From the NCBI GenBank assembly GCA_026415535.1, contig JAOAGX010000075.1, positions 1-8,996 on the forward strand: a stretch of DNA of 8,996 nt, in the 5' to 3' direction. The translations under genes and the position numbers were made by a program. How positions within the stretch are numbered: position 1 is the first letter of the stretch; every line of letters begins with the position of its first letter. Of the stretch, positions 1 through 6,623 are shown in pieces. The DNA comes from Armatimonadota bacterium (GTDB taxonomy: Bacteria; Armatimonadota; UBA5829). The notes under the pieces were generated by a model, which saw nothing but the letters and a program-made list of their open reading frames with translations, did no database searches and was not told the DNA's origin.

Positions 1-1326
1 GTCTACGCAGGCTCTCTCAACGGCAAGGGCTCACTCGAAGTCCGCGTAACAAACACCGCCGAGGAAAATACGCTCGCACGAATAGTGCACATGGTTGAGG
101 AAGCCCAAGCCCAGAAAGCTCCGACACAGAGGTTTAGTGAGACTTTCGGTCGATACTACACTCCGTGTGTGATCGCTCTTGCCGCCGCAATACCGGTTTT
201 GGGCATGCTGGTCTTTGGCGGCCATTACGAACAGTGGATTGGAAGATCGCTCACGCTACTGGTCGTTTCTTGCCCGTGCGCGTTGGTAATATCAACCCCT
301 GTCGCTATAGTAGCCGCAATCGCTAACGCTGCTCGCTGCGGGGTGTTGATCAAGGGCGGAGCATACCTCGAAGCCCTGGGCGAAGTATCGGTCGTAGCAT
401 TCGACAAAACCGGTACGCTAACAACGGGCAAACTCAGCGTGTGTGATGTCACCTCTTTCGACGAACGCAAGCCGGAAGAAGTGCTTGCGATCGCAGCAGC
501 GGTCGAGAGCCGCTCGGAGCATCCGCTTGCCGATGCGATAGTCGAACACGCAAACGAAATCGGAGTGCGCCAGATGGCCGTATCCTATTTCGAGGCACTG
601 CCTGGTAAGGGAGCGCGAGCCGTGGCAGACGGCGAGCTTTACTACGTTGGCAACCGCCGGCTAATGGACCAGCTCAGAATGCAAATTCCCGAAAGCGAAG
701 CGGTTGCCGAGATGCTCGCGCGTGGATGCACCGTTGTCTATGTCGCCGATGAAAGGCAACCCATCGGTGCAATCGGCGCCACAGATACCGTAAAACCAAG
801 AGCAGCACAAGCGATTTCCGAATTAAAGCAAATCGGCATTCGCCGAACAGTTCTCTTAACCGGCGATACTAGGCAGAGCGCTATTGCCGTCGCCAACTTA
901 CTCGACGTTGACGAAACTCACGCCCAACTTCTCCCACAGGATAAGGTCGAGCTGGTCCGAAGACTCGGATCAGGACGCGACAGGATAGCCATGGTCGGAG
1001 ACGGGATCAATGACGCTCCGGCATTGGCTGCTGCACACGTGGGTATTGCAATGGGAGGCGTCGGGAGCCATGCGGCTGTTGAAGCCGCTGACATCACCCT
1101 GATGGCAGATGACATTGTAATGCTCCCTTACGCCGTTTCACTCGCAAGGCGAGCCAGACGGATAATAACACAGAACCTGGCATTTGCTGTCGCGGTTGTG
1201 GTAGCCCTAATTGTTGGAGCGTTGACCAACCACGTCACCCTCACGACAGGCGTCCTTGGCCACGAAGGAAGTGCGCTACTTGTGATCGCAAACAGCATAA
1301 GACTGCTTACCAACAGAACCGTTTAA
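1..1326 (+). CDS. Heavy-metal P1B-type ATPase, 5'-truncated
   Basis: Membrane pump that uses ATP to move a heavy-metal cation, most likely out of the cytoplasm. The frame is open from base 1, so the 441 visible residues lack the true start; the GTG at 85 is internal. Counting from base 1: a membrane helix at about 55-75, a second with C91-P92-C93 (metal site), the phosphorylation motif DKTGT at D135, the P1B-specific HP pair at H174-P175, the GDGINDAP hinge around D334, and two final helices at about 385-435. The window opens just after where the actuator-domain TGES motif should be, so that motif, the first helices and any N-terminal metal-binding domain are missing (roughly 270 residues or more). 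The last helix carries H421-E422-G423, typical of P1B-4 pumps, while CPC is typical of Zn/Cd/Pb or Cu pumps. The metal therefore cannot be assigned; Zn, Cd, Co or Fe are all possible. Family is certain, specificity is not. Confidence 0.95.
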   Translation, partial: VYAGSLNGKGSLEVRVTNTAEENTLARIVHMVEEAQAQKAPTQRFSETFGRYYTPCVIALAAAIPVLGMLVFGGHYEQWIGRSLTLLVVSCPCALVISTPVAIVAAIANAARCGVLIKGGAYLEALGEVSVVAFDKTGTLTTGKLSVCDVTSFDERKPEEVLAIAAAVESRSEHPLADAIVEHANEIGVRQMAVSYFEALPGKGARAVADGELYYVGNRRLMDQLRMQIPESEAVAEMLARGCTVVYVADERQPIGAIGATDTVKPRAAQAISELKQIGIRRTVLLTGDTRQSAIAVANLLDVDETHAQLLPQDKVELVRRLGSGRDRIAMVGDGINDAPALAAAHVGIAMGGVGSHAAVEAADITLMADDIVMLPYAVSLARRARRIITQNLAFAVAVVVALIVGALTNHVTLTTGVLGHEGSALLVIANSIRLLTNRTV

Positions 1327-1344
1327 AAAACTGCTGACGAGCAG
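1325..1344 (-). terminator. Possible weak minus-strand terminator
   Basis: CTGCT (1331-1335) and AGCAG (1340-1344) form a 5-bp stem with a GACG loop. On the minus strand the stem is followed by six T (A-run at 1325-1330). This has the layout of an intrinsic terminator that would stop leftward transcription before it enters the ATPase gene antisense. The stem is short, so it may be chance. Confidence 0.25.
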
Positions 1345-1440
1345 ACGACAGATCAGGTTATATCGCGCCTGAGGCGGGGTAAAAACAGTCCAGATTGCGT
1401 TGTCGAAGCACAGTTTCCACTTGCCGAAGCCTAAACTTTG

Positions 1441-1447
1441 AGGGAGG
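1441..1447 (+). promoter_or_regulatory. Shine-Dalgarno site that fixes the start at 1456
   Basis: AGGGAGG lies 8 bases before the ATG at 1456. An in-frame TTG at 1438 overlaps this site, so the ribosome binding site argues for the ATG and against the TTG. Confidence 0.8.
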
Positions 1448-1455
1448 AACTGAAA

Positions 1456-1662
1456 ATGGCTACCGAGACGATCTACCGCACAACGGCTCGAATTACTGCT
1501 TATCTCGACGACATCACATTCCCGGCTTCGCGCGCTGAGATACTCCGATGCGCAGAGGACAACGAGGCTCCCGATGCCATACTTGACGCAATCGAGAAGC
1601 TGCCCGAGCTCAGGTATTGGAGCATACGTGAGGTGCTCGCCAAGATAGAGGCAAGCGCTTAG
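1456..1662 (+). CDS. Small DUF2795-like protein
   Basis: A 68-residue soluble, acidic protein with no signal peptide or membrane helix. Its body, from about residue 9 to the end, reads like the DUF2795 fold: a first helix, then a phrase of the type tyrosine/phenylalanine-Pro-Ala-(Ser/Lys) (here FPAS), an alanine-rich helix starting around ILRCAED, a LPELRYWS segment and a final helix. DUF2795 proteins are small, have no proven biochemical role and are often found near stress or regulatory genes. The ATG at 1456 is chosen because of the strong ribosome binding site at 1441-1447. The gene lies 129 bases after the ATPase and could be cotranscribed with it, though the gap is long for an operon. 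The family call rests on pattern memory and should be read as likely; a functional link to metal export is not supported. Confidence 0.75.
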   Translation: MATETIYRTTARITAYLDDITFPASRAEILRCAEDNEAPDAILDAIEKLPELRYWSIREVLAKIEASA

Positions 1663-1674
1663 ACCGGCCTCGGA

Positions 1675-1698
1675 AGATTCTTCGTTGCGCTCAGAATG
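1675..1698. repeat. Possible dispersed repeat motif
   Basis: The stretch beginning AGATTCTTCG and ending CTCAGAATG has short inverted ends (ATTCT at 1677-1681, AGAAT at 1693-1697). From memory, a very similar intergenic sequence with TTCGCTTCGCTCAG in the middle recurs in many environmental genomes. Only one copy is present here, so the repeat status cannot be shown from this window. Confidence 0.35.
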
Positions 1699-1721
1699 GC
1701 AAACTCAAGAGCGTGTCATAT

Positions 1722-1826
1722 AGAGAAAGCTCAGCACCGCAGCAGATCTCCTGTCGCGCCCAAACTTCGGAGTGCTGTGTGACCCGTAGCTTTGAAACAC
1801 ACACTCCGCAGCAAGAGAAAGCTCAG
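1722..1826. repeat. 13-bp direct repeat flanking a hairpin
   Basis: AGAGAAAGCTCAG occurs exactly at 1722-1734 and again at 1814-1826, with a 92-base period. The imperfect hairpin at 1768-1808 sits between the two copies. CCGCAGCA also occurs near both (1737-1744 and 1806-1813). This may be a remnant of a small duplicated or mobile intergenic unit; no coding capacity is visible. Confidence 0.5.
1768..1808. other. Imperfect hairpin in the convergent spacer
   Basis: Left arm 1768-1780 (CGGAGTGCTGTGT) pairs with right arm 1797-1808 (ACACACACTCCG): 12 base pairs with one bulged C and a 16-base loop. No T-run follows on either strand, so it is not a textbook terminator, but its place between two convergent genes suggests a role in transcript ends. 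Confidence 0.5.
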
Positions 1827-1945
1827 TATCACTAAGCATTCCTAGGGTGCGGCGTGATGCCGGCTTAATCTATGTAAGTAACTCTTTGTTCCCCATCGCA
1901 AGGCGAAGACTATCCTGCGTACTAATAGCTACCCGATCCGCTCAA

Positions 1946-3298
1946 TCAACTTCTTTCGCCAAACACACTTACTAGCACAGCTTGATCAATAGCATCCGGA
2001 TATGACGCCTTAACGGTGAAGATCAATCCCCTTGTTGCCAGAGGGCCTTCGAGCGGAATCGGTCCCATTTTGAATACACCGTCCGGTCCGACAGCAACAA
2101 GCTGTGAAGATACTTGCCCGGACAGATTGAGTATCCCACCCCTTTGGTTGGAGTAGGACACGGTAACGATCACGTTCGAACCTGGCTCTGCTGTTCCAAT
2201 GACGTTTATGGCCCGTTGTATTCTCGCCCCCATTTCAGGCGACTTGATGACAACTGGCGCCTTCACCTTTGGCGGCTCAGGCTTCGGTAGCTCGACGGGC
2301 GCAGGTGTGGGTTCGAGCACAGATTCGGGAACTTGCTCGGGAGCAGGAGTAGTGCTAACTTCGGAAACTGGTTTCTCTTCCGACACAGGCTCCGGCTCCG
2401 GCGTAACCGCTACCACCGGCGGCGGAACTCGCTCTGGCACTGTTACATCGACCGTGATGAGCTTACTCGCCTGGACTGGAGCTGCATCAAGACCGTTGAC
2501 AGTAAGGTACCCCACCAGCGGTTCGTTCTTCGCACCTTTGCCGGCCGGAATCATAACGTGGGCAACGTAGACACCTGGCGCCGTTTCCTTCATCTCGGTT
2601 CTTGGAATCAACCCTTTCACCTGACAAACAGCTCGACCGCCAGGAGTGCCGGTCAATTCGACCTTCATCCAGTCGCGGGCTTTAAGATTCTCAGGAGCTT
2701 TGTAGGTCACCGACTTGATAACGGGTTTGATGAGTGTTACTTTGGGCTTGTATGGAGCAACGGTCGAACTCTTGCTTTTCGGCAGCTTCGCGATCACGGT
2801 CCATGCCTCGCCCGTCACAGGATTGACTCGGCAGACGATTTCGCTTGCCGGCGTCAGGTCCGCGACTTTGCCAACCTTGCCACTTTCAAGCACGACCGGC
2901 ATTCCGGGTCTTAGCTTCACCGACCGTCCGTCCCTGAAAAAAACCTTATCGCCGCGTATTGAAAGTATGGTCCCTTTTGCAATCACATAGTAGGCTTTGA
3001 TCGACGTTGCGAAGCCTTTGTCGTTAACCACAGCGACTATCCTATCACCCGCTCCAAGCTCGGCCGTAGTCGCCTTGCGAGAGTCCCTTCCTACTTGACC
3101 GCGCAAGATGTTTGCATTCGGCGCAATTTTAAATGTAAGTGAATTGCCGTCGCCATCTTGTTTGATCGTCACACTGTCACGAACCGCAGATACCAAAGTC
3201 CCCTTGACCGTTCGAGCCGCCAGAGCTTCGTCCGTCAACACGCCTAAGACGGCAATGCAACATGCTGACAGTAGACAGAAAAATCTTTTGCCCACCAC
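1946..3298 (-). CDS. Secreted multidomain protein, DUF5666-like and Ig-like
   Basis: A 450-residue exported protein, function unknown. The GTG at 3298 is chosen because AGGAGG lies 7 bases before it and a signal peptide follows at once (K4-R5, hydrophobic core about 6-21, cleavage after ALA at residue 27). The frame stays open to 3454, but that extension would start upstream of the likely promoter and bury the signal peptide. After the signal come two short beta-barrel-like segments of DUF5666 type (about 29-170), an Ig-like or beta-sandwich module (about 200-285), a flexible linker very rich in Pro, Glu and Val (about 287-348), and a C-terminal Ig-like domain (about 349-450) beginning with a PEMGARI phrase and containing GTAEPGSNV. 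No sortase signal, S-layer domain or catalytic motif is seen. It may act in the envelope as an adhesive or scaffold protein. It is divergent from phnD; shared regulation is possible but unproven. Confidence 0.8.
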   Translation of the reverse strand: MVGKRFFCLLSACCIAVLGVLTDEALAARTVKGTLVSAVRDSVTIKQDGDGNSLTFKIAPNANILRGQVGRDSRKATTAELGAGDRIVAVVNDKGFATSIKAYYVIAKGTILSIRGDKVFFRDGRSVKLRPGMPVVLESGKVGKVADLTPASEIVCRVNPVTGEAWTVIAKLPKSKSSTVAPYKPKVTLIKPVIKSVTYKAPENLKARDWMKVELTGTPGGRAVCQVKGLIPRTEMKETAPGVYVAHVMIPAGKGAKNEPLVGYLTVNGLDAAPVQASKLITVDVTVPERVPPPVVAVTPEPEPVSEEKPVSEVSTTPAPEQVPESVLEPTPAPVELPKPEPPKVKAPVVIKSPEMGARIQRAINVIGTAEPGSNVIVTVSYSNQRGGILNLSGQVSSQLVAVGPDGVFKMGPIPLEGPLATRGLIFTVKASYPDAIDQAVLVSVFGERS

Positions 3299-3305
3299 GT
3301 CAATG

Positions 3306-3311
3306 CCTCCT
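3306..3311 (-). promoter_or_regulatory. Shine-Dalgarno site deciding the GTG start
   Basis: On the minus strand AGGAGG is followed by seven bases and then GTG at 3298. The competing ATG at 3316 lies upstream of this site, so it is an unlikely start. Confidence 0.75.
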
Positions 3312-3332
3312 ATCATTCTTGCCTGTATGTAG

Positions 3333-3363
3333 TTTATACTGATGAGCGGATTACCCTTCTCAA
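3333..3363 (-). promoter_or_regulatory. Candidate promoter of the secreted-protein gene
   Basis: On the minus strand TTGAGA (3363-3358) and TATAAA (3338-3333) resemble -35 and -10 boxes. The spacing is 19 bases, longer than the usual 17. Transcription would begin near 3325 and give a leader of about 27 bases containing the ribosome binding site. Confidence 0.35.
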
Positions 3364-3373
3364 AAGGAGCGGC

Positions 3374-3384
3374 GCGCACTGCGC
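3374..3384. promoter_or_regulatory. Short palindrome in the divergent promoter region
   Basis: GCGCA-C-TGCGC is an 11-base interrupted palindrome just upstream of the candidate -35 box of the minus-strand gene. It could be an operator half shared by the divergent genes, but it is short and may be chance. No clear promoter or Pho-box-like repeat was found for phnD in 3385-3525. Confidence 0.2.
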
Positions 3385-3537
3385 AATCGTTCAAGGCGAA
3401 AGTAAGACAACGCACGTCGACCTGGTAAAAACAAAAACAATGATAAATCGCCATAATCCGAAAGCTCGGCAGGAAATATGAGCGTGGTCGAACAACATTA
3501 ACCCGGAATTGCTTGATATCCCGATGGAGGCGCCGTT

Positions 3538-4446
3538 ATGTTGCGCAAACTGATTTTGATAGCTACAGTAATCGCTATTCTTGCGGTAGGATGCGGAAAG
3601 CAGGAAAAACAAACTGCTCCGCTGGGATCTCCGGAAAACCCTATCAAGATGGCGTTCGTGCCGTCACTGGACACCAGAAAACTCGTTATCAGCGGAGAAA
3701 AACTCGCTGAGCTTTTGAAGAAGCAAACAGGTCTAACGTTCAAAACAACAGTACCAACTAGCTACGCAGCAGTCATCTCGGCAATGGGAGCAGGTAAAGT
3801 AGACGTCGGCTGGCTCTCTCCGCTGCCGTACGTGATCGCACACGACCAATACGGCGTTCGTGTAATCCTTCGGACCGTGCGAAATAAGTCCGATAAATAC
3901 TGGAGTTTCATCATTGCTCGAACCGACACCGGCATCAACAAGCTCGAAGATCTAAAGGGCAAACGGTTCGCCTACGGCGACCCAGTCTCTACTGCCGGTT
4001 GCCTATACGCAAAGGATCTGATCCGCTCGAAGGGCTATGACCCCGATAAGTTCTTTTCCCAGGTGATCTACGCAGGCTCGCACGACAAGGTTGTTATGGC
4101 CGTCTACAACAAACAGGTAGATGGCGGTGCAATATATGGAGGCGTAGCAAGCGATGCGCGCGAGAAAGTTGTCGACACCATCAAAGACGTAATGACCAAA
4201 ACCAAAGTCATTGCCAAAAGCGTCGATATTCCGAATGACACAGTCAGCGTTAGAAAGGACCTGCCCGAAGAACTCGTAAAAAAGATCGCTGACGGGCTTA
4301 TCAAAGTTGCCTCTTCTGACGAGGGCCGGATCGCCGTAATGAGTCTTTACGGCATCGATGGCTTCGTTCCAGCCAAGGATTCTGACTACGACTCCGTACG
4401 CAAGGTTGCAAAGACTGAGAGAATCAAAATCGAGCAGATAAAGTAG
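3538..4446 (+). CDS. phnD: PhnD-family phosphonate-type substrate-binding lipoprotein
   Basis: Captures an oxyanion substrate outside the membrane and hands it to the PhnE/PhnC transporter. The 302-residue length is normal for the family. A lipoprotein signal (R3-K4, hydrophobic run, AVGC with C19 as the lipidated residue) shows that it is membrane-anchored. The mature protein opens with a beta strand phrase ending MAFVPSLD, then has a WLSPLPYVIAHD segment (about 94-105) typical of PhnD, and the anion-binding helix start S151-T152-A153-G154 after a DP pair, matching the STSG-type motif that holds the phosphonate group in PhnD and PtxB proteins. Further on, where aminoethylphosphonate-binding PhnD has acidic residues, this protein reads IYGGVASD, so the amine end of the ligand may differ. 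GGAGG lies 7 bases before the ATG. First gene of the phnDCE operon. Substrate is phosphonate, phosphite or a related compound; the exact one is unknown. Confidence 0.9.
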   Translation: MLRKLILIATVIAILAVGCGKQEKQTAPLGSPENPIKMAFVPSLDTRKLVISGEKLAELLKKQTGLTFKTTVPTSYAAVISAMGAGKVDVGWLSPLPYVIAHDQYGVRVILRTVRNKSDKYWSFIIARTDTGINKLEDLKGKRFAYGDPVSTAGCLYAKDLIRSKGYDPDKFFSQVIYAGSHDKVVMAVYNKQVDGGAIYGGVASDAREKVVDTIKDVMTKTKVIAKSVDIPNDTVSVRKDLPEELVKKIADGLIKVASSDEGRIAVMSLYGIDGFVPAKDSDYDSVRKVAKTERIKIEQIK

Positions 4447-4465
4447 CAGTTGAAAGATCTGAGGA

Positions 4466-4500
4466 TTGGGGGACTATAACCATTTTTTAAAGTCCCCCAA
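4466..4500 (+). other. Strong hairpin between phnD and phnC
   Basis: TTGGGGGACT (4466-4475) and AGTCCCCCAA (4491-4500) pair perfectly over 10 bases. Three more pairs can form inside the loop (4477-4479 with 4487-4489). A six-T run lies in the loop but none follows the stem, so complete termination is unlikely. Such hairpins after binding-protein genes often protect the upstream mRNA or reduce readthrough, giving more binding protein than transporter. Confidence 0.75.
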
Positions 4501-4524
4501 CTATTACACTTCTCTTACTTCGAT

Positions 4525-5283
4525 ATGCTAAGGATCGAACACCTTTCGAAAACCTACCCCAACGGGACGCGGGCGCTTGTAGACGTGTCGATCGAGGTGC
4601 CCAAAGGCCAGTTTGTTTCAATTATCGGCCTGTCTGGCGCAGGCAAGAGTACGTTCCTGCGGTGTATAAACCGGCTCATCGAACCAACCTCGGGACGAAT
4701 TTGGCTCGGTGATGTCGAGGTAACTGCAGCGGGACCGGCCGAACTGCGCCTGATCAGGCGACGAATCGGAATGATCTTCCAGCATTTCAACCTTGTTAAA
4801 CGCTCTTCTGTAATAACCAACGTTCTTTCAGGAAGGCTTGGTTATTCTCCCACTCTTCCGAGTTTGCTATATCGATTCAGACCGGAGGACTATGCCGATG
4901 CGCGGGTGAATTTGGAACGCGTCGGTCTTCTCGAAAAAGAAAAACAGCGGGCGGACACGCTGTCTGGTGGACAGCAGCAACGTGTAGGTATTGCCAGGGC
5001 GCTGATGCAAAAGCCCGAGCTAATACTCGCGGACGAGCCCGTGGCGTCGCTTGATCCGGCGACCGCTCATACGGTCCTTGACCAGCTCGAACAGATGAAT
5101 AAGCGCGATGGAATGACCGTGTTGTGTAACCTCCACTTCTTATCGCTCGCGCGGCGCTACGCCGATCGGGTGATCGGTCTCAAGGACGGAAAACTCGTCT
5201 TCGACGGAGAGCCGGAGGAGATCAACGAAACACGATTCAAAGAAATCTACGGCGAAGACGCGATACAGGTGGAGATAGCATGA
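4525..5283 (+). CDS. phnC: PhnC-family ABC transporter ATP-binding protein
   Basis: Cytoplasmic ATPase that drives import through PhnE. The 252-residue protein has all nucleotide-binding elements: Walker A GLSGAGKST at 35-43, Q-loop in MIFQHFNLV at about 89-97, signature LSGGQQQR at about 146-153, Walker B LILADEP at about 166-172 with D-loop SLD, and the switch histidine H204 in a CNLHFLSLA phrase, where PhnC proteins usually have NLH followed by a variable pair. The N-terminus fits the family start, so the ATG at 4525 is accepted. No purine-rich ribosome binding site precedes it: the 20 bases upstream are pyrimidine-rich. It is separated from phnD by a 78-base gap with a strong hairpin, and its stop overlaps the phnE start (ATGA), so PhnC and PhnE are translationally coupled. 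Confidence 0.95.
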   Translation: MLRIEHLSKTYPNGTRALVDVSIEVPKGQFVSIIGLSGAGKSTFLRCINRLIEPTSGRIWLGDVEVTAAGPAELRLIRRRIGMIFQHFNLVKRSSVITNVLSGRLGYSPTLPSLLYRFRPEDYADARVNLERVGLLEKEKQRADTLSGGQQQRVGIARALMQKPELILADEPVASLDPATAHTVLDQLEQMNKRDGMTVLCNLHFLSLARRYADRVIGLKDGKLVFDGEPEEINETRFKEIYGEDAIQVEIA

Positions 5284-6623
5284 CCGTTCGTTTGCCCCGC
5301 AACCACTTCATCGCAGGCATGCTCTCCATTGTTCCGGGACTGGGACAGATGTACGCCGGGGAATGGAGCCGGGGAGTTGCTCTCTTATTTGGCTTGCCGG
5401 CGCAAGTTGCGGTGCTCTATGGCGTCGGGCTTGTCTGGTTGATCATTCCAGTCGGCTTGGTTTGGGCGTGGAACATCTATGACGCTGCGGGCGCCGCGCG
5501 CGGACAAAAATACTCAGCTACAACTGCAGTGGTTGTTTTGCTTGTGGTCAACCTCATCGCTTCGTGGAAAGTAACCGACATCCATGCGCCCAAGCTGCAG
5601 AAAGAGCAAAGGAATGTAATCGGACAGATAATCGGAGGCCTTGTAAGACCGGATATCGCCCAGATTCGAACCAAGGAACAAACGGCCACAGCTAAGTACG
5701 TTGTCCCAGGTCCAGGTGCACCTAAATCGATCCGGACTGAACCGCGTTCGCCCGGCCAACCGTTCATTTCAGCCTACCCGCTCAAAGCTCCCAAAGGCGC
5801 GCGAATCATGGTTCGCGGCGACGGTTTCGCGCCAAATCAAGCCGGCAAATTGGTTTTACTAGGCGCGGACGAGATCACCGTTGCTGAGTTCCACACTGAC
5901 CACGCGGGCAGATTTCAAGAATCCTTCATCAACCCTCGATATATACCTGGCGATTACTTTGTGCAAGCACGCATCATTGCACCAATTGGTGGATGGGAAC
6001 TGAGCGACACACTTAAGGAAGCAGCGCCTCGTATGATCGAAACGGTCTACCTTGCACTAATCGGCACGGCTCTGTCCTTGATCTTCGCCTTGCCGCTTTC
6101 GTTCCTGGGCGCACGCAACCTAATGTCAGGAACTCCGCTTCTCAAGGCAATTTACGGCGTTGTGCGTGCTATCTTCACGGTGCTGCGGTCAGTCGAAGTG
6201 CTTATCTTCGCAGTAATTGCCGTTGCAGCGGTCGGGATCGGGCCGTTTGCAGGAGTCATTGCGCTGGCAGTTCATGGCATCGGTGCTGTCGGCAAACTTT
6301 ACTCAGAAGCAATCGAGTCAATCGAGCACGGACCAATTGAAGCAATCCGTGCAACAGGCGCGAACGACATTCAGGTAGTCGTTTACGCGGTCGTACCGCA
6401 GGTTGTGCCCCAGTTTATCGCATTCACGCTCTATCGCTGGGATATCAACGTGCGAATGGCTACAGTAATCGGACTAGTCGGCGGCGGCGGAATCGGTTAT
6501 CAACTGATCCAATATATGAATCTACTCCAGTGGCGACAGGCAGCCACCGCAATTTGGCTAATCGCCGGAGTCGTAATGATAATGGATTACGCCAGCGCCG
6601 TCATTCGAGAGAGAATCGGGTAG
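5280..6623 (+). CDS. phnE: PhnE-family ABC permease with extra N-terminal and inserted domains
   Basis: Membrane channel of the PhnDCE importer. At 447 residues it is far longer than typical PhnE (about 260-290). Residues 1-80 form a TM2-like unit: P19-G20-x-G22-Q23-x-Y25-x-G27 between hydrophobic helices and closing with NIYDAAGAA around D68. A helix at about 81-96 and the DIHAPKL stretch correspond to the usual first PhnE helix. Then residues about 130-240 hold an extra hydrophilic segment; its 160-235 part looks like an Ig/IPT-type beta domain (VRGDGFAPN, HTDHAGRF, PGDYFVQA). The permease core follows from about 250 (LPLSFLGARN), with the EAA coupling loop at about 343-375 (EHGPIEAIRATGAN). 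GGAG lies 5 bases before the ATG, which overlaps the phnC stop. The gene ends in tandem TAG stops. Core identity is sure; the domain names for the extensions are inferred from pattern only. Confidence 0.9.
   Translation: MTVRLPRNHFIAGMLSIVPGLGQMYAGEWSRGVALLFGLPAQVAVLYGVGLVWLIIPVGLVWAWNIYDAAGAARGQKYSATTAVVVLLVVNLIASWKVTDIHAPKLQKEQRNVIGQIIGGLVRPDIAQIRTKEQTATAKYVVPGPGAPKSIRTEPRSPGQPFISAYPLKAPKGARIMVRGDGFAPNQAGKLVLLGADEITVAEFHTDHAGRFQESFINPRYIPGDYFVQARIIAPIGGWELSDTLKEAAPRMIETVYLALIGTALSLIFALPLSFLGARNLMSGTPLLKAIYGVVRAIFTVLRSVEVLIFAVIAVAAVGIGPFAGVIALAVHGIGAVGKLYSEAIESIEHGPIEAIRATGANDIQVVVYAVVPQVVPQFIAFTLYRWDINVRMATVIGLVGGGGIGYQLIQYMNLLQWRQAATAIWLIAGVVMIMDYASAVIRERIG

Larger units (their letters stand above)
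1663..1945. other. Non-coding spacer between convergent genes
   Basis: 283 bases between the stop of the DUF2795-like gene and the stop of the minus-strand secreted-protein gene. No credible reading frame is seen. It holds an interrupted palindrome GAAGA-T-TCTTC (1673-1683), a possible dispersed repeat motif (1675-1698), a 13-bp direct repeat and an imperfect hairpin. With both genes pointing in, transcription must end here, but no stem followed by a T-run is evident on either strand. Confidence 0.7.

Noticed and set aside
85..87. GTG start for the metal ATPase
   Set aside because: The conserved ATPase sequence continues in frame to base 1, so this codon is internal to a truncated gene.
1438..1440. 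TTG start for the DUF2795-like gene
   Set aside because: It overlaps the ribosome binding site that serves the ATG at 1456.
1663..1945. tRNA, small RNA or CRISPR in the convergent spacer
   Set aside because: No cloverleaf, no CCA-type end and only two repeat copies without spacers of regular size.
2199..2914. Two plus-strand open frames opposite the secreted-protein gene, one Gly/Ser/Thr-rich
   Set aside because: They are antisense to the Pro/Glu-rich linker and neighbouring domains of a well-supported minus-strand gene; their biased composition comes from the linker codons read on the other strand.
3299..3454. N-terminal extension of the secreted-protein gene to a start at 3454
   Set aside because: It would put 52 residues before the signal peptide and begin upstream of the candidate promoter, while a strong ribosome binding site points to GTG 3298.
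3391..3743. Small minus-strand frames across the start of phnD
   Set aside because: They overlap the phnD signal peptide antisense and have no ribosome binding site or family resemblance.
4466..4500. Intrinsic terminator ending the phnD transcript
   Set aside because: The stem is strong but no T-run follows it, and phnC and phnE clearly belong to the same system, so partial attenuation or mRNA protection is more likely.
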